A stretch of DNA of 64,000 nucleotides from Haloarcula sebkhae (lineage in GTDB: Archaea > Halobacteriota > Halobacteria > Halobacteriales > Haloarculaceae): contig NZ_BMPD01000009.1 of assembly GCF_014647415.1 (NCBI RefSeq), positions 83,978 through 147,977 of the forward strand, read 5' to 3'. Each line of letters begins with the position of its first letter. Position 1 is the first letter of the stretch. Below the pieces are notes generated by a model. It searched no databases. It was not told the origin of the DNA and worked only from the letters and a program-made list of their open reading frames with translations. Shown here piece by piece: positions 45,705 through 54,150 of this stretch. Position numbers and translations under genes: made by a program.

Positions 45705-45800
45705 TGCGAATCAGAAGTTACCACCTTTCCACAAATGTGTTATGGATCTCAATTTTGCGAAGGCCATATATCTATTTGTCAGTCGTTGTTACTCCGTTCG

Positions 45801-45860
45801 CAGGCTCACTGAGCGGGCATTTCACCTCTTCTGCTGAGTAATGAAACCGTATTGGCACAG
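45801..45860. repeat. Direct repeat copy A (about 60 bp)
   Basis: Starts CAGGCTCACTGAGCGGGC and ends in a region with TATTGGCA. It matches the copy at 47858-47917 in the same orientation: the first 29 bases differ at one position, the rest is more diverged but keeps GCTGA and TATTGGCA. The start holds the small palindrome GCTCA-C-TGAGC. The pair encloses about 2 kb of atypical DNA. Confidence 0.7.
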
Positions 45861-45902
45861 CTAACCAACACAAAGGCTACTTTCTCACCCTGTGTTGGTT
45901 AG
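45861..45902. repeat. Perfect 12-bp inverted repeat
   Basis: CTAACCAACACA (45861-45872) and TGTGTTGGTTAG (45891-45902) are perfect inverted copies around an 18-nt centre. It directly abuts direct repeat A on one side and a truncated coding fragment on the other, so it resembles fused insertion-element ends or a hairpin left by one. No target-site duplication is evident. Confidence 0.65.
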
Positions 45903-46013
45903 CGTACGAGCCACGAAGAAAACGCCCACCAAGCCCTGTCGGCGTTGGAGCGGATCAACGTTGAGGCACTCGACCAGGACGCTCGCGATGCCTACGAACT
46001 TTGGTGGGGCACG
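45903..46013 (+). pseudogene. Truncated internal fragment of a protein gene
   Basis: The plus frame directly after the inverted repeat encodes SHEENAHQALSALERINVEA followed by LDQDARDAYELWW, a natural-looking acidic helical segment. An in-frame TAG lies at 45900-45902 inside the repeat, there is no start codon, and the reading runs into sequence that codes on the other strand. It is a gene remnant; the parent family is not recognised. Confidence 0.55.
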
Positions 46014-46445
46014 ATCTCGTCCGCGTCGTCGACGACCAAGCGGAAGTCGGCGAACTCGTGGCCGGAGCGGTAGTTGTCCAGCAGCACCGCCACGAGGAGC
46101 GTGTGGTACTTCAGACTCGTGTAGGGGTAGTAGACGCTCTCCGTGAACGCCGAGACGATGTTGCTGTCCAGCCACGCCCGATGCATCGTTTCTGGGTCGT
46201 TTTCGGTCAGGAGGTCGCGCACGGCGCCCTCCACGCTGTTGTGCGTGAAATCCTGTGGGTCGTACCGACTCTCGCCCTCGACGAGCGACAGTCGAAAGAG
46301 CGTCTCGTGGTTCCCGACGGTCTGCTCAGGCTGGCCGCTGGGCCGGCTGAGTGCCGACGCATCTCCGTCCGCGCCGTGAGGAACGCTGGTTCACGGGAAC
46401 GCCCGCGAACGTCTCTGGGGCGCAGTCGTGCGGCCGGCCGTTCAT
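46014..46445 (-). pseudogene. Frameshifted and truncated haloarchaeal gene remnant
   Basis: On the minus strand an ATG at 46445 opens MNGRPHDCAPETFAGVPVNQ. Near 46385-46395 coding sense moves to another frame, continuing VPHGADGDASALSRP, then GNHETLFRLSLVEGESRYDP, EGAVRDLLTENDPETMHRAW, YYPYTSLKYHTLLVAVLLDN and FRLVVDDADEIVPH. It ends where the plus-strand fragment begins (about 46013). One frameshift plus a lost C-terminus mark it as a broken gene. The intact parent looks like a soluble haloarchaeal protein of unknown role. Confidence 0.6.
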
Positions 46446-46568
46446 CTTGTGAGCACTATCACCAAATGAAGAGTTCGACAAGTCCTCGCCTCTCACTCGC
46501 TATACGGGACCGCCGTAATAACTAACCCCGTCGGTGATTTTATTGACTCATATATCGAGTAACTACCC

Positions 46569-47828
46569 GTGCTCCAGACAGAAATAGAGGGGTATCTTCG
46601 GGAGCAGTATCAAGAGGGCACAGCGCTCTATCCGGCATACGACGACTACTGCTTCGCTAATATTCCTGGTACAGCCGCAAGCGTTTTGAACGTCGATGTC
46701 GGACCAACGCTCCCTAACGACGTGTTCGGTAATATCGAGCCTTCGGCCGAACACGTCGTGGTTATTTTGTTAGATGGCCTCGGATGGAAGCGTTGGCAGC
46801 GAGATTCCGACGACCCGGTCGTTTCGAGTGTCTCGGAGCAGGGTGTCGTGACTCCCCTTACCAGTATTGTCCCCTCCGCAACGGTAAGTGCTATCACTAC
46901 AATTCATACGGCACGTCCGGCTGGCACTCACGGTGTGTTTGGGCGTAGTTCCTACATTCCGCCTCACAATAGCATCGTACACTCGTTCTCGTTTTCAGAA
47001 CACACAAACACGTCGGCGGCGTCGTCAACTCCATCTTTTCCACCGCGTGACCTCATCACGGCCGATCCGATCTATCCACGTCTAGAGCAAGCCGGAGTCC
47101 GAACACAGATAATTCAACCAGCCCCAACTCTTGGAACCAATTATGCGAACGTCGCCTTCCGGGGTGCCACCCAGATGCCGGTCGAAGGACCAGCAGAGAC
47201 AGCAGCTAAGCTCAGAGAAGTACTCGAATCGGCCACTGCTCAGACCTACACTTACGTCTACCTTCCACAGATCGATACAGTCACCCACGATCAAGGTCAG
47301 GATTCAGAGGCGTACCATCGAACACTGGCCGACATTACACGCCCGTTCAAACGCGAGTTGGGTGAGAAATTAGACGCCGAGACAGCGGCCGACACACTCG
47401 TGTTTGTCACCGCCGACCACGGGATGATCGATATGGAACCAGGCCCGCCTGGCTGCCTCGACCTCCGAGACATAGAGGCCGTCTACGACAATTTACGGCG
47501 AGTTAATGGTGTGCCTGGGATCTACGGAGCCCAGCAGATGACACACCTCTTGGTTGATCCGGAAACGCAGGACACAGTGATTACAGCCCTCGAACGAGAG
47601 AACGTTGACGTCTACCTGAGAAAGACTATCGAGGATGGTAGGTTCTTTGGCGGTGGCTCAGCTGTCGAACAGCGCTGTGGGGATCTTGTTATTACGCATC
47701 GGGACCACAAACTCATCCACGACTGGGCCGAATCCGTGATCCCGACTATCGGTCAGCACGGCGGGTTGAGACCGGGAGAAATGCTGATCCCGTTCGGTGT
47801 GATCCGTGGGTCGAAATTAAAAACGTGA
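46569..47828 (+). CDS. Alkaline-phosphatase-superfamily phosphodiesterase/nucleotide pyrophosphatase
   Basis: A 419-residue metal-dependent phosphodiesterase of the NPP type. Motifs: VVVILLDGLGWKRW with metal Asp, the nucleophile region VPSATVSAITTIHT with FG after GTHGV, YVYLPQIDTVTHDQG with metal Asp and His, VFVTADHGMIDM, and GQHGGLRPGEMLIP with the last metal His. No signal peptide or membrane segment is seen. It starts with GTG, with a T-rich TATTTTA-like box about 30 nt upstream. It lies between two direct repeats, with more A/T-rich codons than the neighbours, so transfer is likely. The substrate (nucleotide or phosphonate ester) is unknown. Confidence 0.8.
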   Translation: MLQTEIEGYLREQYQEGTALYPAYDDYCFANIPGTAASVLNVDVGPTLPNDVFGNIEPSAEHVVVILLDGLGWKRWQRDSDDPVVSSVSEQGVVTPLTSIVPSATVSAITTIHTARPAGTHGVFGRSSYIPPHNSIVHSFSFSEHTNTSAASSTPSFPPRDLITADPIYPRLEQAGVRTQIIQPAPTLGTNYANVAFRGATQMPVEGPAETAAKLREVLESATAQTYTYVYLPQIDTVTHDQGQDSEAYHRTLADITRPFKRELGEKLDAETAADTLVFVTADHGMIDMEPGPPGCLDLRDIEAVYDNLRRVNGVPGIYGAQQMTHLLVDPETQDTVITALERENVDVYLRKTIEDGRFFGGGSAVEQRCGDLVITHRDHKLIHDWAESVIPTIGQHGGLRPGEMLIPFGVIRGSKLKT

Positions 47829-47857
47829 GCCTGAATCTCGCCAGATTGCTCGATGGG

Positions 47858-47917
47858 CAGGCTCACTGAGCGGGCGTTTCACCTCTACAGCTGAATAAAG
47901 ACAGTATATTGGCAACT
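47858..47917. repeat. Direct repeat copy B (about 60 bp)
   Basis: Second copy of the repeat at 45801-45860, starting CAGGCTCACTGAGCGGGC 29 nt after the phosphodiesterase stop and 30 nt before the convergent membrane protein gene ends. Confidence 0.7.
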
Positions 47918-47947
47918 ACTGTTACCTATCGCCACTACCGGTGACAA

Positions 47948-48664
47948 CTACGCCTGGTCGCTCCGGTCACGCGTGGCCCACCGACCGAGCGCGCTCGACA
48001 GAATCAGGAACGCGGCACCCAGCAGCGGTGCCGGGTCGATCTTCGCCCCCGGACGCTCGTCTGCGTCCGTCTCAGTTGGCTCCGGCTCCTCTTGCTCCAG
48101 AGTGCCCATCTCGGTCGCCGACCCGGCAACGCCGGCCGGTTCGGTGTCTCCACTGCTGTCCTGCTGTCGGTACCCGGACTCACTTTGTGGCATTTCTCCG
48201 GCCAGCGCAGTTTCCTCCGCCTCTGGAGTCGGCGTGTCCTCGGTCTCTTCTACCGCTGCTGGTGGCTCGAACTCTGTGTCGGTCGGCGACGGCGTGTCGA
48301 CGCTCGGCTCAGCCGGCGGTGGCGTCTCGCTTGGACGTTCCGTGGCCCATTCCGACGTGTCCTCGTCGGTGCTACCGACATCAGTTTCGGCAGTGTTGCG
48401 ACGGCGGTACCACCAGAGTCCGGCTGTCGCCGCGCCGAGCGCGATCAGCGACAGCCCAGTGCCGAGCAGCCCCCACTGCCGCCACAGTGACCCGAGACGG
48501 TCCGTGAGACCGGGACCGGAATCCTCCGTTGCAGCCGGCCCTGCTGATCCAGACGCGGGGACAGCAGTGGCGTCGTCGACAACGGCAACGCCGGGAACAG
48601 CGTCAAGCACCGAGGCGACGGCGTCCCGTTCCACCTCGACTTCGAGAAACGTGGGTGTGTCCAT
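47948..48664 (-). CDS. Acidic membrane protein with long disordered region
   Basis: A 238-residue protein with two hydrophobic helices: LLGTGLSLIALGAATAGLWW near residues 70-90 and PLLGAAFLILSSALGRWA at the C-terminus. They are separated by roughly 110 residues rich in Glu, Thr, Pro and Ser that are likely unfolded. The N-terminal 50 residues (FLEVEVERDAVASVLDAVPG) look like a small folded domain. Function unknown. It precedes the SHOCT-like membrane protein by transcription order reversed, with 42 nt between the two genes on the same strand. Confidence 0.65.
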   Translation of the reverse strand: MDTPTFLEVEVERDAVASVLDAVPGVAVVDDATAVPASGSAGPAATEDSGPGLTDRLGSLWRQWGLLGTGLSLIALGAATAGLWWYRRRNTAETDVGSTDEDTSEWATERPSETPPPAEPSVDTPSPTDTEFEPPAAVEETEDTPTPEAEETALAGEMPQSESGYRQQDSSGDTEPAGVAGSATEMGTLEQEEPEPTETDADERPGAKIDPAPLLGAAFLILSSALGRWATRDRSDQA

Positions 48665-48706
48665 ATCTGACCTGTTGTCGGGCGAGTATGTAAAACCCGC
48701 TCAGTA

Positions 48707-49246
48707 CTATTCGCGGGCCGGTTCGTACTCGGTGTCGGTTGTCGTGGTCCGCGACAGTTCCGTCTCGATATCGGCGTCGGCCTGTAGTTCAGTCTCCGGG
48801 TCCTCGTCTTCGCCGAGAAGCGCCTGCAGTTCCCGCTCGTACTCGGCTTCGGAGAGTTCTCCCTCGACGTACCGGCGCGTCAACGCCTCGTGTCGCTCCT
48901 CGATTGTCGGCTCCGGCGGTGCGAACACGTCTGAGAGGCCGAGCGATGCCAGCGGTGGCACAACGGATTCCAGACGGTCGAGCCTACCCGCGACGCGCTG
49001 GCTCTTCGGCACCGACGCCCGTCGGGCCAGCGCACGGACCAGCGCGACCGAGAAGACGATGTCGACGCCCACGAGCAACAGTGTGCCAAGCAGGAATCCG
49101 GCGAAGGTCTGGACGACCGCGCCGCCACCGAGGAGCGCCCCGACTGTTGCGACGACACCGACGATTCCCAGCCCGACAGTCCCAAGCGTCGTCAGAACGA
49201 CGGCGGCAAACAGAAGTAGCAGCCGGTTATCTCTCACCCAGTTCAC
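48707..49246 (-). CDS. Membrane protein with C-terminal SHOCT-like motif
   Basis: A 179-residue protein. Two or three transmembrane helices (LLLLFAAVVLTTLGTVGLGI, GALLGGGAVVQTFAGFLLGT, LLVGVDIVFSVALVRALA) are followed by a cytoplasmic tail with HEALTRRYVEGELSEAEYER, a SHOCT motif (short C-terminal oligomerisation helix), and a very acidic end. Likely first gene of a pair with the protein at 47948. Function unknown. Confidence 0.7.
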   Translation of the reverse strand: MNWVRDNRLLLLFAAVVLTTLGTVGLGIVGVVATVGALLGGGAVVQTFAGFLLGTLLLVGVDIVFSVALVRALARRASVPKSQRVAGRLDRLESVVPPLASLGLSDVFAPPEPTIEERHEALTRRYVEGELSEAEYERELQALLGEDEDPETELQADADIETELSRTTTTDTEYEPARE

Positions 49247-49282
49247 ACCAACGATAGCCGGAGGGCGTTGAAATGGTTTGTG

Positions 49283-50269
49283 TCAGGGTTCTTCTTCTCG
49301 CGATTCCGGCTCGCTCCGGGGAATTTCGTCGGTCGCCGGCACGTACGAGCGACCCGAAGCGGACCACCCGCCCCAGATCCACTCCCGGATGGTAAGCTGG
49401 CGCTTGGAACCCTGATCCCGCGCTGTTTCGAGCCGTCGTTCGGTCGTATGGAAGTAGTTGACGACGGTCACGAGGACGACGCCGCCGACGGAATTGCCGA
49501 GAAGTACTGGGAGAACGAACTGCCAGAGGCCAACAGACAGCGCCAGTTCGCCGATGAACACCAGGTAGAACATCTCTGTCGCGGAGACGACGACGTGATA
49601 GAGGTTTCCGAACGGAATCGCCAGAAAGGCGATGTAGATCAACATAAGCCGAGAGATACTGTCCCGCAACGAGTAGTCGACCCAGACGACGCCAGCGACG
49701 ATGAGGCCGGCGAACACCGCCTTCGAGAACAGTGTTAGCTGTGACGTTGCGATAGCTTTCTGCGCGAAGCCGGCGGCGGCCGCCGCCGCGTCGTCGGAAA
49801 GAACGTTCGTCGTCGCCAGTGCGAGCGCGCCGAGCATCCCGCCGAAGATGTTCGAAACCAGGACGACGCCCCAGATGCGAAGCATCGACGGGATGCTCGA
49901 TAGTCGTTCGAGGACGAGCGCGACCGGCGGGAGCGTGTTCTCGGTGTAGAGCTGGTAATCCCCGAGAATGATGAAAATAAACCCGAGTGGGTACAGTAGC
50001 GCGCTCAGTATCGGGTCGCCGCCGGTCGTGCCGTACAGCGACGCGTACAGCAGGAACGTCACTGTGATAGCGAACCCGCCGGCGAGCCCGCTGAAAAAGA
50101 GTTCCCGGGTTCCGGACGTCACCTCCTCGTCGGCTGCGACGATGATACGCTGGAATATCTCGTCGGCGGAGAACCGGTCACGGATGACGCTCCCACCCGC
50201 TGGGGCACCGCTTCGAGAGACGTCCACGGCATCGCGGACGGCTTCCTCCCTGTCGTTGTTGTCTGCCAT
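49283..50269 (-). CDS. Formate/nitrite transporter family channel (YfdC-like subgroup)
   Basis: A 328-residue membrane protein with six main transmembrane helices of the FNT fold. It has a hydrophilic N-terminus with SADEIFQRIIVAADEEV, then LFFSGLAGGFAITVTFLLYA, TENTLPPVALVLERLSS, and PFGNLYHVVVSATEMFYLVF. The central pore His is kept (GNLYH), but the Glu of the usual GFEH is absent, as in the YfdC subgroup, so formate or nitrite transport is not certain. ATG 50269 is chosen over 50317. The C-terminal tail is acidic. Confidence 0.82.
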   Translation of the reverse strand: MADNNDREEAVRDAVDVSRSGAPAGGSVIRDRFSADEIFQRIIVAADEEVTSGTRELFFSGLAGGFAITVTFLLYASLYGTTGGDPILSALLYPLGFIFIILGDYQLYTENTLPPVALVLERLSSIPSMLRIWGVVLVSNIFGGMLGALALATTNVLSDDAAAAAAGFAQKAIATSQLTLFSKAVFAGLIVAGVVWVDYSLRDSISRLMLIYIAFLAIPFGNLYHVVVSATEMFYLVFIGELALSVGLWQFVLPVLLGNSVGGVVLVTVVNYFHTTERRLETARDQGSKRQLTIREWIWGGWSASGRSYVPATDEIPRSEPESREEEP

Positions 50270-50420
50270 CGAAACCCGGTTCAATAGCTGGTAGCAAACC
50301 TCTTTCGTTGCCGACAATCAGCCCGGCGAAGCCGTAAAAAGTCCGCCGTCAGTCATGTCTGAACCACCGATAGACTCGCTGCACTCGACTATCGAGGTTC
50401 AGCCACTTCCTCGGTACTGC

Positions 50421-52001
50421 TCAGTCGTGTCTGAACGACCGCTGCCCAGTGAACACCATCGCCATATCGTGTTCGTCCGCGGCCTCGATGACGCTCTCGT
50501 CGTTCTTCGAGCCGCCAGGCTGGATAACAGCCTCGATGCCGGCGTCGGCGGCCTCCTCGATGCCGTCCGGGAACGGGAAGAAGGCGTCCGAGGCCATCAC
50601 CGCGCCTTCGGCGTCCTTCCCCTCGGCGTGTTCGTCGGCTTTCATCGCGGCCAGTCGGACGGCGTCGACCCGTGACACTTGCCCCATCCCGATACCGACC
50701 GTCTCCGTCCCCTTGGCGAAGAGAATGCCGTTGGACTTGACGTGTTTGAGCGTGTGCCAGGCGAACAGCAGCGACTCGATCTGCTCGTCGGTCGGCTCGC
50801 GTTCGGTGACGACTTCGAGGTCGTCAGCCGAGAGGTGCTGGGTGTCCCGCTCCTGCACGAGTCGGCCACCGACCAGTGGCTTCTCGGTCAGGCTATCTGT
50901 GACCTCGAAGTTCTCGTTCACATCGAGAACGCGGAGATTGTCCTTCTCGAACAGCACATCGAGCGCGGCGTCGGTGTAGCCGGGCGCGACGACGACTTCC
51001 TTGAACGAGTCGATGATCTGCTCGGCGGTGGCGGCGTCACATTCGCGGTTCAGCGCGACGATGCCGCCGAAGGCGCTCATCGGGTCCGTCGACAGCGCCT
51101 TCTCGTAGGCGTCAGCCACGGTGTCAGCAGTCGCACAGCCGGCCGGGTTAGTGTGTTTGATGACTGCGGCGGCTGGCTCCTCGAACTCCTTAATGAGGTT
51201 CAACGCGCCGTCGGCGTCGTTGTAGTTGTTGTACGACAGCGCCTTCGCGCCCTCGTTGAGCTGGTCGGCGTGGACGACGCTGGCCTCCGAGACGGTCGTG
51301 TCGGTGTACAGCGCGGCGTCCTGATGCGGGTTTTCCCCGTAGCGAAGATTCGACGCGAGGTCGTCCGAGACGATGCGACGGGCGGGGAAGTCGCCGCCGT
51401 CGTCGCCCTCGACAGAGACTGTGCCTTCGTCCCAGTCGATGGTGACGCGGTCTTCGGCAAACCACTCGATGACCCGCGGGTAGGCGGTGAACTCACCCTC
51501 GTAGAGCACGCGCTCCTTGAGTCTATCCTCGTCGTCGTCCTCGAAGACGGGGATGGGTTCCTGCGTGACGATAGGGCCGCCGTCGACGCTCTCATCGAGG
51601 ACATGGACGGTACAGCCCGTCACCTTCACGCCAGCCTCAAGGACCTGCTCGTGGGCGTTCGCCCCGGCGAAGTTCGGCAGGAGACTCGGGTGGATGTTCA
51701 GCGCGGTCGGTGTCTCGTCCAAGAACGTCTCGCTGAGGACGCGCATGTAGCCGTCCAGCGTGACGAGATCGAAGTCGTACTCCGAGAGCGCGTCGAGAAC
51801 GCGCTCCTCGTGGGACTCGCGCGACTCGTCCGCGCCGCGCTCGACGACTTCGGTTGGGATGCCGCGTTCGGCGGCTGCTTCGAGTACCGGTGCATCTGCG
51901 TCGTTAGTCAGAACGACCGCGAACTCTGCCCCGCCCGGGGCGCGGTCCGCGATGTTCATGAGATTTCGGCCGCGGTTGCTGGCCATACCGGCGAGTTTCA
52001 T
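50421..52001 (-). CDS. purH: PurN-PurH fusion: GAR formyltransferase domain plus AICAR formyltransferase
   Basis: A 526-residue bifunctional purine enzyme. Residues about 1-185 are a formyltransferase domain of the PurN type: MKLAGMASNRGRNLMNI, LVTLDGYMRVLSETFL and the catalytic NIHPSLLPNFAG with HVLDESVDGGPIV. Residues about 205-526 are the AICAR transformylase part: SNLRYGENPHQDAAL, ALSYNNYNDADGALNL, VIKHTNPAGCA, GGSKNDESVIEA minus its loop, and FTGQRSFRHD. The IMP cyclohydrolase domain normally preceding it in bacterial PurH is missing; haloarchaea use a separate PurO. ATG 52001 begins the first strand. Confidence 0.93.
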   Translation of the reverse strand: MKLAGMASNRGRNLMNIADRAPGGAEFAVVLTNDADAPVLEAAAERGIPTEVVERGADESRESHEERVLDALSEYDFDLVTLDGYMRVLSETFLDETPTALNIHPSLLPNFAGANAHEQVLEAGVKVTGCTVHVLDESVDGGPIVTQEPIPVFEDDDEDRLKERVLYEGEFTAYPRVIEWFAEDRVTIDWDEGTVSVEGDDGGDFPARRIVSDDLASNLRYGENPHQDAALYTDTTVSEASVVHADQLNEGAKALSYNNYNDADGALNLIKEFEEPAAAVIKHTNPAGCATADTVADAYEKALSTDPMSAFGGIVALNRECDAATAEQIIDSFKEVVVAPGYTDAALDVLFEKDNLRVLDVNENFEVTDSLTEKPLVGGRLVQERDTQHLSADDLEVVTEREPTDEQIESLLFAWHTLKHVKSNGILFAKGTETVGIGMGQVSRVDAVRLAAMKADEHAEGKDAEGAVMASDAFFPFPDGIEEAADAGIEAVIQPGGSKNDESVIEAADEHDMAMVFTGQRSFRHD

Positions 52002-52146
52002 GTGGGACTGACCGACCGGACCGTGCAAAGTTGTTGCGAAACCCCCGGGCACTCTGTCGTATGTGACCGAGACACACTATTTATGTCCGTGGTGTCGGCG
52101 TCTATCGGTCCGGTGTACATTTGTAGTCCGCCACCAACTCGCCCGT

Positions 52147-52701
52147 ATGGCGAAGCTTCGGTGTCAGCGCGCTGGCGCGGTCGCTGCCGTTGGCGGTATC
52201 ATCTGGATCGGCTGGGCCGCGGCGCTGTCCGCGACCGGCCAGACAGCCACGAGCCTGCCCATCATAGCCGGAACCATCGCCTCCGCACTCGGTGTCGTAG
52301 CCGGCCATTATGCCATCGAGGATTTCTACGGTGCACGGATGAAGCGACCGGGGACCATCGGCGCGTGGGCCGGCGGCCTCGGTGGTCTCGTCTTCGCAGC
52401 CGGACAACTGGTTCGCCTCCTCAATGGCGGCGGCGAGGCAGTCATCGGAATCGGCGTGCTCGTGCTGGTCAGCGGGTCACTGCTGGTCGCCGCTGGCCTC
52501 GTCAGGACACGTATCCAGCCGCCGTGGCTGGGCGTGTTGCTGGGAGCCGGGACCATTGCGTTTCTCGGGTTCGGGATCCAGCCAGCGACGGCGACTGTTT
52601 ATGGCCTCGCGTGGGCTGCACTTGGACAGGATCTCTACCGCTTCGACCCGCCGGACGGCCGCTTCGGCGACGCCGAGGCCGACTACGGCTGGCTGACCTG
52701 A
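52147..52701 (+). CDS. Polytopic membrane protein of unknown function
   Basis: A 184-residue protein with about five hydrophobic segments (AVAAVGGIIWIGWAAALSAT, LPIIAGTIASALGVVAGHYA, GGLGGLVFAAGQLVRLL, IGVLVLVSGSLLVAAGLV, LGVLLGAGTIAFLGFG) and an acidic tail. ATG 52147 begins just before the first helix. A GTG at 52063 in frame would add 28 residues with a CPWC pair, which is possible but lies across a TATTTATG promoter-like box. Function unknown. Confidence 0.6.
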   Translation: MAKLRCQRAGAVAAVGGIIWIGWAAALSATGQTATSLPIIAGTIASALGVVAGHYAIEDFYGARMKRPGTIGAWAGGLGGLVFAAGQLVRLLNGGGEAVIGIGVLVLVSGSLLVAAGLVRTRIQPPWLGVLLGAGTIAFLGFGIQPATATVYGLAWAALGQDLYRFDPPDGRFGDAEADYGWLT

Positions 52702-52852
52702 AGATTGCCCGCCAGCGAGACCATCTCTTCACTCTCTTTCGAAGGCACTTCGATGGAGACGGTTATGAGTATATCTGACAGGTTTCGACGGATTTGGCAA
52801 ATGTGGATGAGTATTTGGAAGTAGTCTGAATGTATCTTGTAAGAACTACCAC

Positions 52853-52867
52853 CCCTCAAAATGAGGG
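52853..52867. repeat. Short perfect hairpin upstream of the alcohol dehydrogenase
   Basis: CCCTCA-AAA-TGAGGG, a perfect 6-bp stem, 83 nt before the ATG of the dehydrogenase, within an AT-rich 248-nt gap (52702-52949) that shows no gene. Confidence 0.4.
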
Positions 52868-52949
52868 TATGGACACCTCTCGGCGACACACATATTGTAG
52901 TTTAAAAACCATAATATTCATTAGTAAGATATCCAATGTTAATACTGTA

Positions 52950-54017
52950 ATGCAGGCAGTACTACTAGAAGAGTTTCAGGAACCGCTAACAGTACAGGAT
53001 GTCGAACGCCCCGAGCCGGAGCCGGACGGTGCCGTCGCCGAGGTCATCGGCTGTGGCATCTGTCGGTCCGACTGGCACTGCTGGCAGGGGGACTGGGACT
53101 GGTTCGGCTACCGGCCCGACCCGCCACACGTCCTCGGCCACGAGCCGACAGGCCGAATCGTCTCTGTCGGTGAGGACGTCGAAAACGTCGAGGAGGGTCA
53201 GGAGGTCGCAATTCCGTTCAACTTCGCCTGCGGGAACTGTGACCTCTGTCGGAACGGACGCGAGAACATCTGTGAGAATCACATCGGCCTCGGGTTCATG
53301 AACCAAGCTCCAGGTGCGTTCGCCGAGGAAGTCCACATTCCCAACGCCGACCTCAACGCTGTTCCGCTCCCGGACGGTATCGACGCCGAGTCGGCCGCCG
53401 GCATGGGCTGTCGGTTTATGACCTCGTTCCACGCGATGGCCCACCGGGCACCGGTCAGTGCCGGCGACGACGTGGTCATCCACGGTTGTGGCGGCATCGG
53501 GCTCTCGGCGGTCCACATCGCGAACGCCCTCGGCGGCAACGTCATCGGGGTCGACCTGATGGACGAGAAACTGGACCGTGCGGAGGACCTCGGCGCTGTC
53601 GCCACCGTCAACGCACAGGAGGTTGACGACCCCGCCAAGGCGGTCAGAGATATCACTGACGGCGGGGCCGACGTGTCAGCAGATGCCCTCGGTATCGCGA
53701 CGACCTGCCAGAACGCGGTAAACTCACTGCGTAAGGGCGGCACGCACGTCCAGATCGGACTGACCACCAGCGAGGAGGAAGGGATGGTTTCGCTCCCGAC
53801 CGACGAGTTCGTCGCCAAAGAAATCGACTTCAAAGGGTCGCTCGGCCTCCAGCCGTCGCGGTACAGCGAAATGCTGGACATGGTGGAGTCGAGCAAACTC
53901 GACCCGACGGCGCTGGTCGAAGACACGGTCGACATCCATCAAGTGCCCGACGAACTGGCCGCGATGAGCGACTACAACACGGTCGGTATCCCGGTCTGCA
54001 ACGAGTTCAGCAACTGA
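52950..54017 (+). CDS. Zinc-dependent medium-chain alcohol dehydrogenase
   Basis: A 355-residue MDR dehydrogenase. The catalytic zinc ligands are Cys in VIGCGICRSDWHCW and His-Glu in VLGHEPTGRIV. The structural zinc loop is FACGNCDLCRNGRENIC with four cysteines. The Rossmann loop VVIHGCGGIGLSAVHIANAL binds NAD(P)(H), and the Asp at the end of NVIGVDLMDEKLDRA suggests NAD. Substrate is unknown. ATG 52950 is used because upstream codons read AT-rich promoter sequence. A run of six T follows the stop. Confidence 0.9.
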   Translation: MQAVLLEEFQEPLTVQDVERPEPEPDGAVAEVIGCGICRSDWHCWQGDWDWFGYRPDPPHVLGHEPTGRIVSVGEDVENVEEGQEVAIPFNFACGNCDLCRNGRENICENHIGLGFMNQAPGAFAEEVHIPNADLNAVPLPDGIDAESAAGMGCRFMTSFHAMAHRAPVSAGDDVVIHGCGGIGLSAVHIANALGGNVIGVDLMDEKLDRAEDLGAVATVNAQEVDDPAKAVRDITDGGADVSADALGIATTCQNAVNSLRKGGTHVQIGLTTSEEEGMVSLPTDEFVAKEIDFKGSLGLQPSRYSEMLDMVESSKLDPTALVEDTVDIHQVPDELAAMSDYNTVGIPVCNEFSN

Positions 54018-54031
54018 CGGCGCGGCCTCCT

Positions 54032-54037
54032 TTTTTA
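54032..54037 (+). terminator. U-tract after alcohol dehydrogenase
   Basis: Six T in CCTCCTTTTTTACCC, 15 nt after the stop codon, without a stem; fits an archaeal intrinsic terminator. Confidence 0.45.
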
Positions 54038-54150
54038 CCCGAACCCCGACGCACCACCCTTCCCGCCGTCACGCCACGCGTCGCTGCCGCACCACGCCGC
54101 GATTGGGGGAGAACGACACGCTTTTTCGCGCCTCCCGCGCACACTCGGGT

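Noticed and set aside
46569..47828. Reading the phosphodiesterase as a phosphonoacetate hydrolase or phosphoglycerate mutase
   Set aside because: The motifs show only the alkaline-phosphatase superfamily; no residues specific for those enzymes were identified, so a general name is kept.
50679..52778. Long open frame (about 700 codons) on the plus strand opposite the PurN-PurH gene
   Set aside because: It is a mirror of the real gene caused by GC-rich third codon positions; its translation has no family motifs and is rich in Val, Arg and Gly in repetitive runs.
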